Both the position numbers and the translations under genes were made by a program. From contig NZ_MARB01000032.1 in the NCBI RefSeq assembly GCF_001715975.1, forward strand, positions 1 to 37,596: a stretch of DNA of 37,596 bases, written 5' to 3'. The notes under the pieces are model-generated. The model ran no database searches. It was not told the DNA's origin and was given only the letters and a program-made list of their open reading frames with translations. Positions 16,907 to 24,361 of this stretch are shown here, one piece after another. The DNA is from Candidatus Thiodiazotropha endolucinida. Its GTDB lineage: Bacteria > Pseudomonadota > Gammaproteobacteria > Chromatiales > Chromatiaceae. Numbering within the stretch: position 1 is the stretch's first letter; every line of letters starts with the position of its first letter.

Positions 16907-16930
16907 GAAAGGGGCCAAACGGCCCCTTTC
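16907..16930 (-). terminator. Perfect 10-bp hairpin after nosZ
   Basis: GAAAGGGGCC and GGCCCCTTTC form a perfect ten-pair stem with a four-base loop, 26 bases after the nosZ stop. No T-run follows in the direction of nosZ transcription, so it may stabilise or partly terminate the nosZ mRNA rather than act as a classical terminator. Confidence 0.55.
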
Positions 16931-16955
16931 CACTCTCAGTCAAAGACCTAAAGGA

Positions 16956-19253
16956 CTATTTGACTTTCTTAGCGCCATGCTCCTCGAGGAAGGTCTTGGC
17001 GCGCAGTCCCAGATCAGCCGTCTTGACCTGATACTGCCACCATTGGCCCGCCCATAGAGTGGCGTTCTGAAAGTCACCCTTGGCCGCGAACGTCTCGGAC
17101 TTCTTCTTCGCCTCTTCCGCGAAACCGAGCTGATCGGTGGCATCTTCCACAAGTGCTACAACTTCCGGGAAGTCTTTGTAGTTGTGGCTGGTTATGAAGC
17201 CGACCACAGAGTCGATGACCGCCTGGGTGTCAAGATTGGTCTTGACCTGTTTCTTATAGTCAGCCTCGGTGTACTTCGTTCCCTCCACCATCTGAGTGGT
17301 CTTGGCCACATAACCTTTCGGTTTGACCAGCAGATAGCCCTGCATCTCGAGATGGAGCGCCGAACAGAACTCGGTGCAATAGTAGGGAAAGACGCCAGCC
17401 TTGTCGGCTTTGAAGGTGGCCGATACGGTTTTGCCCGGTTCGATGGAGAGATTCACGTTCTCGTTATAGAGCGCGAAACCGTGGGTCTCGTCCTCAGCTC
17501 GCTCCAGGTTGGTCAGATGGATGGAGACAGTGTCGCCCTCTTCCACCTCGATGATCTCAGGCGTGATGTGGGAACGGATGACCGTACCGTAGACATGAAC
17601 CACACCATTCTCATCCTTCACGACCTTCTCACGTCCCGCACGGGTCTTGTAGGGAGACTTGGAATCGGTACGGCTGTTCCAGCCCGATTTGTAGCGTACT
17701 GCCGGTTTCAGCTTGTCGGCCTTGATCGCCACCACATAGTGGGGTTCGCCCAGTGGCAGCGGCATATCGTAGAGCAGTTGCATCTTATCGCCGCTGATAT
17801 CGATCAGCTGATGGTTCTGCGGATGCAGAGGACCGACAGGATTGAAGCGGTCGATGGCCAGCTTGTTCAGGGAGACCAGATATTTGCCGTCAGGTGAAAC
17901 GGAGTCACCCTCCATCGCTACCAGATGGCCGATATTGTAGTGGATATGCAGTTGATCCAGCACCTTGCCTTCGCAGTAGTCCCACTTGGTAACCATCGAG
18001 TCGACGTAGATCGAGGTATAGACCACGCACTTCTTGGCATCATACTGAGTATGCAATGGACCCAGGCCCACCTGTACTTGGGTATGCAGGGCATCCTTCA
18101 TGGCGATGATCGGGATACCATAGGGGTCTTTGCCTTCGAAATTCTTGTCCTTGATGGCTTTTTGGATCTTCTCCCAGCTGTATACCCAGGCGTGGCTGTC
18201 CAGCTTACCGGAAACGATGATGTGAGTGCCGTCCGGGCTCACATCGACGCCATGCGGGCTCTTGGGTTCGGGGATCAGATAGAGCAGACCCTCTTTGACC
18301 GCCTGATCCATGGGGATCATGTAAGCGCCCTTGGACTTCTTGACCTTGCCGGCGGCAACCAGCTCGGCGGCTTTCTTCCAGTTGGTGATATGCAGGAAGT
18401 CGGTATCTTTCTGAGAACAGCCGGCCTCGAAGGGAGGACGTCCGCGTTCGATACCGCCCACATAACGCTCGGAACAGAAGGAGTTGGTGAAACCCCAACC
18501 CATGGAAGGTCCTTTACCGGCGTCGGAGAGGTCCTGGCTGTAGGGAGGCAGTTCGAAGGTGAATGACTTTTCTGGATCGAGCCGACCCTTCTTGTCATCG
18601 AACTTCCAGTAGGTCACCGCACCCCGGTATTTCTCATTGAACTCTTCGAGCGGTACGAAGTCGTCGCTGAAAGGCGCTGCATATTGAGACGCTTCCATGA
18701 CGTACTCGGTGTTAGGTGTGACGAAGGCGCCACCATGCTCCGATTTCATGAATGGGTTAACAACGATCTGCTTAGTCTCGAAATCGTGCAGATCGATGAC
18801 TGCCATGCGCGGGTTGGCCTTATCGTTGATGAACAGATAGCGGCCGTTGTATTCACCCTCGGTTTCAGAGAATGCAGGGTGATGGGTATCACCATAGGTG
18901 ATATCTTCACCGTTGATTCTGCCCTGTGCCAATACGGCCTTGGATTCATCATCGAATCCATAACCCTGCCAAGGCTCCGGAGTAAACACCGCAATGTACT
19001 TCAGGATCCTCATGGATGGCACACCGTATACGATGACCTGGCCGCTCTGCCCCCCCGAACTGAAGGCCAGATACTCATCCCGCCCGCCGGTCGGTGTATA
19101 GGTTTTGGCGGCTGCCAAGAGGTCCTTTTGCGTCAGGCCACGCTCCTTCATGACCTCTTCTAAGGATGACTGGGCTGAGGCATTGGAAGCGGCGCCCATA
19201 CCGATCCCCAAACCCATTACCAGTGCCGATATGCTTTTCAAGCTCTTGTTCAT
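16956..19253 (-). CDS. nosZ: Nitrous oxide reductase NosZ, clade II (Sec-type signal)
   Basis: The catalytic enzyme reducing N2O to N2 in the periplasm, 765 residues. It carries a Sec signal peptide (MNKSLKSISALVMGLG to SNASAQ) with no twin arginine, which together with the gene order places it in clade II. The seven-bladed propeller shows CuZ histidines in GDTHHPAFS, SEHGGAF, SPHGVDV, GPLHTQYD, YNIGHLVAMEGDS and EPHYVV. The C-terminal cupredoxin domain holds the CuA motif CTEFCSALHLEMQGY. The ATG at 19251-19253 follows GGGACGGGA; an upstream start at 19304 would spoil the signal peptide. The C-terminal 90 residues extend past CuA, as in some clade II relatives. An FNR/DNR-type box lies upstream. 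Confidence 0.95.
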   Translation of the reverse strand: MNKSLKSISALVMGLGIGMGAASNASAQSSLEEVMKERGLTQKDLLAAAKTYTPTGGRDEYLAFSSGGQSGQVIVYGVPSMRILKYIAVFTPEPWQGYGFDDESKAVLAQGRINGEDITYGDTHHPAFSETEGEYNGRYLFINDKANPRMAVIDLHDFETKQIVVNPFMKSEHGGAFVTPNTEYVMEASQYAAPFSDDFVPLEEFNEKYRGAVTYWKFDDKKGRLDPEKSFTFELPPYSQDLSDAGKGPSMGWGFTNSFCSERYVGGIERGRPPFEAGCSQKDTDFLHITNWKKAAELVAAGKVKKSKGAYMIPMDQAVKEGLLYLIPEPKSPHGVDVSPDGTHIIVSGKLDSHAWVYSWEKIQKAIKDKNFEGKDPYGIPIIAMKDALHTQVQVGLGPLHTQYDAKKCVVYTSIYVDSMVTKWDYCEGKVLDQLHIHYNIGHLVAMEGDSVSPDGKYLVSLNKLAIDRFNPVGPLHPQNHQLIDISGDKMQLLYDMPLPLGEPHYVVAIKADKLKPAVRYKSGWNSRTDSKSPYKTRAGREKVVKDENGVVHVYGTVIRSHITPEIIEVEEGDTVSIHLTNLERAEDETHGFALYNENVNLSIEPGKTVSATFKADKAGVFPYYCTEFCSALHLEMQGYLLVKPKGYVAKTTQMVEGTKYTEADYKKQVKTNLDTQAVIDSVVGFITSHNYKDFPEVVALVEDATDQLGFAEEAKKKSETFAAKGDFQNATLWAGQWWQYQVKTADLGLRAKTFLEEHGAKKVK

Positions 19254-19339
19254 TATTTCCCGTCCCCATGGTTGGAAGAGATGCGAGATACCAGATGGCA
19301 TCATTCAGGAATGGTCGCAAAAGTGCGTCATATGACACA

Positions 19340-19353
19340 TTGATGTAGGTCAA
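19340..19353. promoter_or_regulatory. FNR/DNR-type box upstream of nosZ
   Basis: TTGATGTAGGTCAA has one base off the perfect TTGAT-N4-ATCAA. The centre is about 93 bases before the nosZ ATG, a suitable distance for an activator site near -41 with a leader of about 50 bases. Confidence 0.7.
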
Positions 19354-19508
19354 ATACCATAGTTGGGTGGTGGAAACGTGTTTATACAGACTGCAATAAT
19401 TTACCGATTTATAGGTAGCCTATTAGAGAAACAAGGATAAGAATCAGATCAATTATATTGAAATTTGGGGATTTTGTTTGTCTATATTTTCGCACCACAT
19501 AAGGATTC

Positions 19509-20951
19509 TCAAGGCAGCAGCATACGAAGCTGCTGTGCAAGGTCTTCCGGTGCAATGCCATGGGCATATTTAGTGAGGAATCTTCCCTCCGGGTCGAGGA
19601 GATAGAGACTGGCGGTATGGTCCATCAGATACATCGACGGATCAGTTGTGTCCTCCTCCACGACCTTTTCGTATCTCGCCTTGAACTGACTGGCCACTCG
19701 TTCAATCATTTCGACGGAACCGGTAACTCCAATCAGGCGCTCATCGTAATACTGCACATAGTTTCTCATCACTGCGATGGTATCCCGGTCTGGGTCGATA
19801 GTAATGAAATAGGGCTGAAACAGCTCCGACCCCTCGCCGAGAATATCCAGTGCCTGGAATAGAATCTGCAGTGAGGTGGGACAGATGTCGGGACAGAATG
19901 TATAGCCGAAATAGACTATCTGGTATTTCCCCTTCATGCTCTCCTTGGTGACCAGCCTCCCCATATGATCCGTCAGGATATACTGACCGCCGCCGATGCC
20001 TTCAATCGACACGGCGCGCTCCGGTATGATCGTTTTCGTTGCAGTTTCGGCGGTCTGTGACTCGGCTTTCAGGCAGCGTTTGATGACATGGGTGTTGTGC
20101 TCCATGATCTCGAAGTAGAGATGGGGCCCAGCCTTAATACCGAAACCCAGACTGTTCAATTCTCCATGATTGACACTGCCCTTATTCATCAGCAGTTCGC
20201 TGTGCCTGGCTGGAAAGCCGTTTTCCGATAACAGGCAAGTCACTTCTCCGTTAACAATTTTCTCCCGGACCTTGAGCAATTCAGCTGTATCTACTTCCTT
20301 GCCCGGTGTACTGGCCACATGGTCGATGATCTTTAACGCATAAGCCTGTTCGAAATATTGCAGTGTATCGAAGTATTGAATGCCTAAGCCGGCCTTCATG
20401 CCACGGTAGCCATACTCATACTCTCTGTCTATTCGCGACAGGCGTGAAAGAATATTGCGTCTGTTCCGTTCATAGAGATGGGTGCGCAGAGGATCGGCAT
20501 CCTGTAGGAGCCGGGCAATGTCGTCGATGATGATGAGCAGGTTTCGATTGTCCAGCCAGAAAAAGGGATCGCGTTGATCAGGATCCGCTCTTGCGGGAAG
20601 TATCTTCATGCCCTGGTGTGATAGCAGTTCAATCACTTTCACCTGCGGGGGCAGGGTTTCGATGATCTCAGCGAGTCGCGGCTCAAGTTCGGCGCCTACC
20701 CAAAACAGTATGTCCGCACTGCGCATCGACGCCAGCTGTTCCTCGGTGGGGCTATAAGCATAAGGAATCTGATCGTCGATCAGCAATTCAGGTGTTTCCG
20801 CGTCCTCCATCAGTCCGGCAATGATCGAGTGAATCGGTTTAATGCTGGCCATGACGCGCAGGGAGTCTGCGCCCTCGGATACAGGGGCAATGAACAGCCC
20901 GAGAATCAGAAGGGGGAAAACAAGCGGTAGTCTTGATTTATGACAACTCAT
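19509..20951 (-). CDS. Fusion of a degenerate ZnuA-like domain to a SCO copper-chaperone domain
   Basis: A 480-residue exported protein (signal peptide about residues 1-27). Residues 30-295 resemble ZnuA-type metal-binding ABC solute-binding proteins: SLRVMASIKPIHSIIAGLM, then SMRSADILFWVGAELEP. The usual metal-ligand histidines are replaced: the SPHDY-type loop reads IPYAYSP (about 62-68), DPHxW reads DPFFW (128-132), and HDAYGYFE reads FDTLQYFE (194-201). Residues about 315-480 form a SCO/SenC thioredoxin-like domain with the copper motif FCPDICPTS (Cys353, Cys357) and His445 in LMDHTAS. It starts in an ATGA overlap with the preceding small gene. Position next to nosZ and the SCO domain suggest copper delivery to NosZ CuA; that is inference. 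Confidence 0.85.
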   Translation of the reverse strand: MSCHKSRLPLVFPLLILGLFIAPVSEGADSLRVMASIKPIHSIIAGLMEDAETPELLIDDQIPYAYSPTEEQLASMRSADILFWVGAELEPRLAEIIETLPPQVKVIELLSHQGMKILPARADPDQRDPFFWLDNRNLLIIIDDIARLLQDADPLRTHLYERNRRNILSRLSRIDREYEYGYRGMKAGLGIQYFDTLQYFEQAYALKIIDHVASTPGKEVDTAELLKVREKIVNGEVTCLLSENGFPARHSELLMNKGSVNHGELNSLGFGIKAGPHLYFEIMEHNTHVIKRCLKAESQTAETATKTIIPERAVSIEGIGGGQYILTDHMGRLVTKESMKGKYQIVYFGYTFCPDICPTSLQILFQALDILGEGSELFQPYFITIDPDRDTIAVMRNYVQYYDERLIGVTGSVEMIERVASQFKARYEKVVEEDTTDPSMYLMDHTASLYLLDPEGRFLTKYAHGIAPEDLAQQLRMLLP

Positions 20952-21307
20952 TTTGCGGGAAAGAGTGCTTTCAACCTATCAAGGGCCTCATCGACCCGTT
21001 GTTCCAATGACTGGGGAGTCGGACAGGTATTATTTTTCTCGATAAACGCCATGAATGACCGATTGGTTTCATAGTCGAACAGTTCACCCAGCTGACGCCG
21101 CTTCGGGAGTGTCGCCACCAATGTCCGCTTGATCCGTTGTGTCTCACTTAGGGCCTTACAGTGCAGCGCGATGCCGTTGAGTGAACCGAGCGCAGTGATG
21201 GCCGTAAGCTGCTCGCTGTTCTGCGCTGACGCCTCTCGTGGCTGAGCAGTCGTCAGGGCAAGGCTCGCAGCAAACATCAAAGTTAATTTATTTAATCTAA
21301 ATAACAT
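20948..21307 (-). CDS. Small secreted hypothetical protein, partner of the ZnuA-SCO fusion
   Basis: A 119-residue protein with a signal peptide (MLFRLNKLTLMFAASLALTT, cleavage probably after ASA) and a mature helical part of about 90 residues containing two cysteines (HCKAL and NNTCPTPQ) that could form a disulfide. No family was recognised. Its stop codon overlaps the start of the fusion gene by four bases, so the two are translationally coupled and probably work together. A start at 21307 is preferred for the signal peptide; a TTG at 21319 would put the ribosome binding site too close. The promoter region has an FNR/DNR-type box. Confidence 0.65.
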   Translation of the reverse strand: MLFRLNKLTLMFAASLALTTAQPREASAQNSEQLTAITALGSLNGIALHCKALSETQRIKRTLVATLPKRRQLGELFDYETNRSFMAFIEKNNTCPTPQSLEQRVDEALDRLKALFPAK

Positions 21308-21455
21308 ATAATTAGGCAACTTTCCTAACCCTATCTATATGAATGAATAGAGATGGATCATAGCCCGGTAAACAGAGATTGTCAGCCATAGACCGACATC
21401 TTCTGGATGATTGCTAATTGGGTGAGTATTAAAGCCTATCTCAAGCGATCGCAGA

Positions 21456-21469
21456 TTGATGAAGATCAA
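21456..21469. promoter_or_regulatory. FNR/DNR-type box upstream of the SCO-fusion operon
   Basis: TTGATGAAGATCAA is a perfect TTGAT-N4-ATCAA match, about 155 bases before the small secreted-protein gene on the minus strand. It lies beyond the pentapeptide gene stop at 21513, so it separates that gene from the SCO operon. Confidence 0.7.
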
Positions 21470-21512
21470 GCCATGCCCGGTGGATGTCGGAGACCGCCAA
21501 TCTTACATGCAC

Positions 21513-22253
21513 TCAGTCGTAGACAAGATCCTTAGGCGGATCGATGACATCGGTGAAATCAGGCGACTGCATACGTGCATTGACAAAACGGCTCCCCGTG
21601 AGTCTGGCGCCCCGGAACCGCGTCTCTGTCAATGTTGTCCCGTTCAGCAGCGCGCCGGTTAGATCTGCTCGGGTGAAGTCAGCAAACTCCAACGCGGCGC
21701 CTGTCAATACCACTTGATGGAAACTTGAGCCGCTTAAGTCGCTTTCGATAAGCACAGCCCGCATCATGAACGCCTGATCAAAATTGCAGTTCGTCAGCCG
21801 GCTCTCCTCCATGGATATGTCCTTAAGATTTGCATGGGAGAAATCGGCCTTGTCGGCAGTTACCCCATTCAGACTGGCGCCGAACAGATTGGCCTTGGTG
21901 AAATCAGCATTGTCGATGCTGCTGTCGTCCAGATTGGTGTGAAACAGGTCGGCATTGGTGAAATCAGCCGAGGACGCCCTGCAGCCGGACAGCATAGCCC
22001 ATTTGAGGTCAGCATCCTCAAGCGTCGCTCCCTCCAGATTACAATCCGGCATCCTGGCATTCTGTAAATTGACGCCGCTCAACAGACTGCCTTCAAGATT
22101 GACTGCGGAAAGATCCCTGCCATTGAAATCACAATGGCGATAATCACGGTAGGGTTCCGGCTGCAAGCAATCGCCCTTCGATAATGGTTTCCTGTCCTGG
22201 CCATAGACCAGGACCGGAAACAGAGCGATGAGCATCAACAGTTGAGTGTACAT
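21513..22253 (-). CDS. Secreted pentapeptide-repeat protein
   Basis: A 246-residue protein: signal peptide (residues 1-18), then about 30 tandem pentapeptides of the A(D/N)Lxx type starting near residue 40, for example LSAVNLEGSLLSGVNLQNARMPDCNLEGA, continuing almost to the C-terminus and predicting a right-handed quadrilateral beta-helix in the periplasm. It starts 34 bases after the polytopic membrane protein stop and could be the last gene of the hemerythrin operon. Pentapeptide proteins have diverse roles, so no function is assigned. Confidence 0.8.
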   Translation of the reverse strand: MYTQLLMLIALFPVLVYGQDRKPLSKGDCLQPEPYRDYRHCDFNGRDLSAVNLEGSLLSGVNLQNARMPDCNLEGATLEDADLKWAMLSGCRASSADFTNADLFHTNLDDSSIDNADFTKANLFGASLNGVTADKADFSHANLKDISMEESRLTNCNFDQAFMMRAVLIESDLSGSSFHQVVLTGAALEFADFTRADLTGALLNGTTLTETRFRGARLTGSRFVNARMQSPDFTDVIDPPKDLVYD

Positions 22254-22287
22254 TCCACCATCCGGTTGCTTCGTAAGCGATATATCA

Positions 22288-23559
22288 TCATCTATCCAAG
22301 AGTGCCCGTTGTTGTTTGTTGAATCTCAACAACGCAAACAGCAGATTCTTTAAAAAATAGAGTGAGGACAGGCTTAAAGCAATGCCGGAAGTTCTTGCAA
22401 GCGTTGCCGGCATCAGGGTAGCGGCAGCGGTCAGTGCAATTGCCGCCAGATGCAACAGATAGTGGCGCTTTGCATCCACTTCATTGATGTAGTGTTTCAT
22501 CGATGGCAGTCTGGACGACAGCTTCCCCTGCTTCACTAACAGACTCTGCAGGTGAAACCAGCATAGAAACGGGATGACTTTGTAGATAATCCCGATCGGG
22601 ATGGTGATACAGACGCCGCCAAGCAAAAGCACCCCGACCAGAAGCGCATTGTCACAAAGCATCCAGACCATAGCTGCAAGCGCCAAACAGATCAGGCCTG
22701 TCCAGAGGAAAACCAATGTCATGTCGACTATTTTTCGCCTGCGTTTCCATATCATTTGAAACAGTGCGAGACTCAACAGAAGAAACAGCGCAACAATCAT
22801 CGGCAGACTATAGGCAAGCAGTTCGCTGTTGATATATTGCGACAAGCTGAACAACGCCAGCAATGCGAAAACGATAATGAAGGAGATATTCCTGATATTG
22901 ACCGGCATCTCACCGGTTATATAAAAGATCGGTAATATTTGGATAATTGTCGCAAATAGTACAATACCGACCCATCCTAAAAGCCCCCATGAGAGATGAA
23001 CAGCGATGAGCACAGGCATATCGTTTATCGTCAACATACCGGATAGCCCCAGGACCATGTAGACGCCGATAGCCAGCGTGGGAATGACAGCCATCCAACC
23101 GAGGCCGATTGGAATTGCGTTGTCATGCCGACTTTTGGAGCTGATCAGGGAAACTACCATGGCGAGTAGAAACAGGGTAATCGCGAACAATACGAGACCG
23201 GCGCCTGTAACGAGAACAGATTGAGGGGAGCGGATAAAACCCAACCCCATCATCAGTGCGCCGGCGAAAAGCGACAGATGGATAATTCTGCTTACTGTGG
23301 TGACTGCCGGAATGGGAGAACCAGCCAACACAGGTAGTAGTTGGATCATGGCGCCCGTCATCACCTGAGCGAGAAAGCCAACGGTCATTAAATGGGTGAT
23401 GCCCAACGCCAGAGGACTCCAACGGGACAGGAAGACCGCCTCGGCATCGATCATCAAGAAGATTCCCACGATGACGCTGAACAGTGAGGCTGTCAGAAAG
23501 AATTTGAAAGGTATGATGATCGGTGGGGCCTGATCGAGAGAGAGCCCGGTGGTTTTCAC
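22288..23559 (-). CDS. Polytopic membrane protein, NnrS/haem-copper-oxidase-subunit-I-like
   Basis: A 423-residue protein with about twelve membrane segments. Two histidine-centred segments stand out: ALGITHLMTVGFLAQVMTGA with IQLLPVLAG, and AVHLSWGLLGWVGIVLF with IQILPIFYITGE; a third cluster, IPFLCWFHLQ, lies near residue 340. The repeated H-x-x-x-G and LLPV/LPIFY pattern recalls NnrS-like and haem-copper-oxidase subunit I-like proteins, but the full ligand set of an oxidase was not found. It is coupled to the DUF2249 gene (start overlaps its stop as GTGA) and downstream of a hemerythrin, which suggests nitric-oxide handling. Family assignment is tentative. Confidence 0.6.
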   Translation of the reverse strand: MKTTGLSLDQAPPIIIPFKFFLTASLFSVIVGIFLMIDAEAVFLSRWSPLALGITHLMTVGFLAQVMTGAMIQLLPVLAGSPIPAVTTVSRIIHLSLFAGALMMGLGFIRSPQSVLVTGAGLVLFAITLFLLAMVVSLISSKSRHDNAIPIGLGWMAVIPTLAIGVYMVLGLSGMLTINDMPVLIAVHLSWGLLGWVGIVLFATIIQILPIFYITGEMPVNIRNISFIIVFALLALFSLSQYINSELLAYSLPMIVALFLLLSLALFQMIWKRRRKIVDMTLVFLWTGLICLALAAMVWMLCDNALLVGVLLLGGVCITIPIGIIYKVIPFLCWFHLQSLLVKQGKLSSRLPSMKHYINEVDAKRHYLLHLAAIALTAAATLMPATLARTSGIALSLSSLYFLKNLLFALLRFNKQQRALLDR

Positions 23560-23804
23560 AGCCTCCTTCCACTATCACCGGGCGGTGGACTCCCCGCATG
23601 CCAGATCAGGATAATGCACTCACTATTCTGCCACTTGGTACTCCAGTCAAAACCCATTTCGCGCAAAAGACTGTAGAGTGGATAGGGTTCACGGCTGTGC
23701 CGCACCTTAAGCCAGTCATCCGATGGCAACTCCTCCAGGGTTTCCAGTATGCGCTCCAGCGGAACAGGCGGCTCCAACTCCCGTACATCAAGCCGCAGCT
23801 CCAC
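23556..23804 (-). CDS. DUF2249 domain-containing protein
   Basis: An 82-residue protein: LDVRELEPPVPLERILETLEELP, then VRHSREPYPLYSLLREMGF and a strand-rich end, the standard DUF2249 pattern of small TusA-fold-like proteins often encoded near NO-reductase or hemerythrin genes. The start codon is GTG and overlaps the hemerythrin stop (TAGTG). The biochemical role is unknown. Confidence 0.85.
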   Translation of the reverse strand: MELRLDVRELEPPVPLERILETLEELPSDDWLKVRHSREPYPLYSLLREMGFDWSTKWQNSECIILIWHAGSPPPGDSGRRL

Positions 23805-24241
23805 TAGGCGGACTCCGAATACGCCTTATCAATTACATCGCTGACGTCTGGAACCGCATTGTCCGCCATCGGATAGAGAATACTCTCCTCTTTCATATTA
23901 TGTTGCTGCATGGTGACGAGTAATGTATCTACATAACCGGCAGAGAGTGATCTGGACATATTGTCCAACGACGACACCAACTGCGACATCAGATGTCGCA
24001 TTTGCTCATGTTCCATCAACATCACGTTGACGGGACCGTTTGCCTGGGAGGTTGCTTTCAAGAGTGCCGGGAAAAGCAGTTCCTCTTCTATTTTGAAATG
24101 GTGCTCCATCGAATTGATAAAAGCCTGACAGAGACGATCTGCCTCCTGCCACTTGTGTTGCATAATGGCCTGTTCCATTTCCACGAAGATTTCATCACAG
24201 CGACGGTGATCCTGTGTCATCGAATCGTTGATCGTTTTCAT
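23804..24241 (-). CDS. Hemerythrin HHE-domain protein
   Basis: A 145-residue four-helix protein with the HHE cation-binding pattern: MTQDHRRCDEIF, FINSMEHHFKIEEELLFPAL, MLMEHEQMRHLM and MQQHNMKEESILYPMAD, supplying the histidine and glutamate ligands of a diiron site. No export signal, so cytoplasmic. It heads an operon with DUF2249 and a polytopic membrane protein, and has an FNR/DNR-type box close upstream, suggesting NO or O2 binding or diiron repair under nitrosative stress, as in YtfE-like proteins. Domain call confident, role inferred. Confidence 0.85.
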   Translation of the reverse strand: MKTINDSMTQDHRRCDEIFVEMEQAIMQHKWQEADRLCQAFINSMEHHFKIEEELLFPALLKATSQANGPVNVMLMEHEQMRHLMSQLVSSLDNMSRSLSAGYVDTLLVTMQQHNMKEESILYPMADNAVPDVSDVIDKAYSESA

Positions 24242-24293
24242 AGTGTCGTTACCTCGCTACCGTCACTATTCTCTGCGTGTAACAGCCACCCTC

Positions 24294-24307
24294 CTTGACA
24301 TTCATCA
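24294..24307. promoter_or_regulatory. FNR/DNR-type box upstream of the hemerythrin operon
   Basis: TTGACATTCATCAA is one base from a perfect TTGAT-N4-ATCAA site. Its centre lies only 60 bases before the hemerythrin start, so transcription would begin about 20 bases before the ATG. Confidence 0.7.
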
Positions 24308-24361
24308 ATACAGCAAAATAAGAATATTAGGGGCTGTTAAACTGAATATGACCGCAACGGA

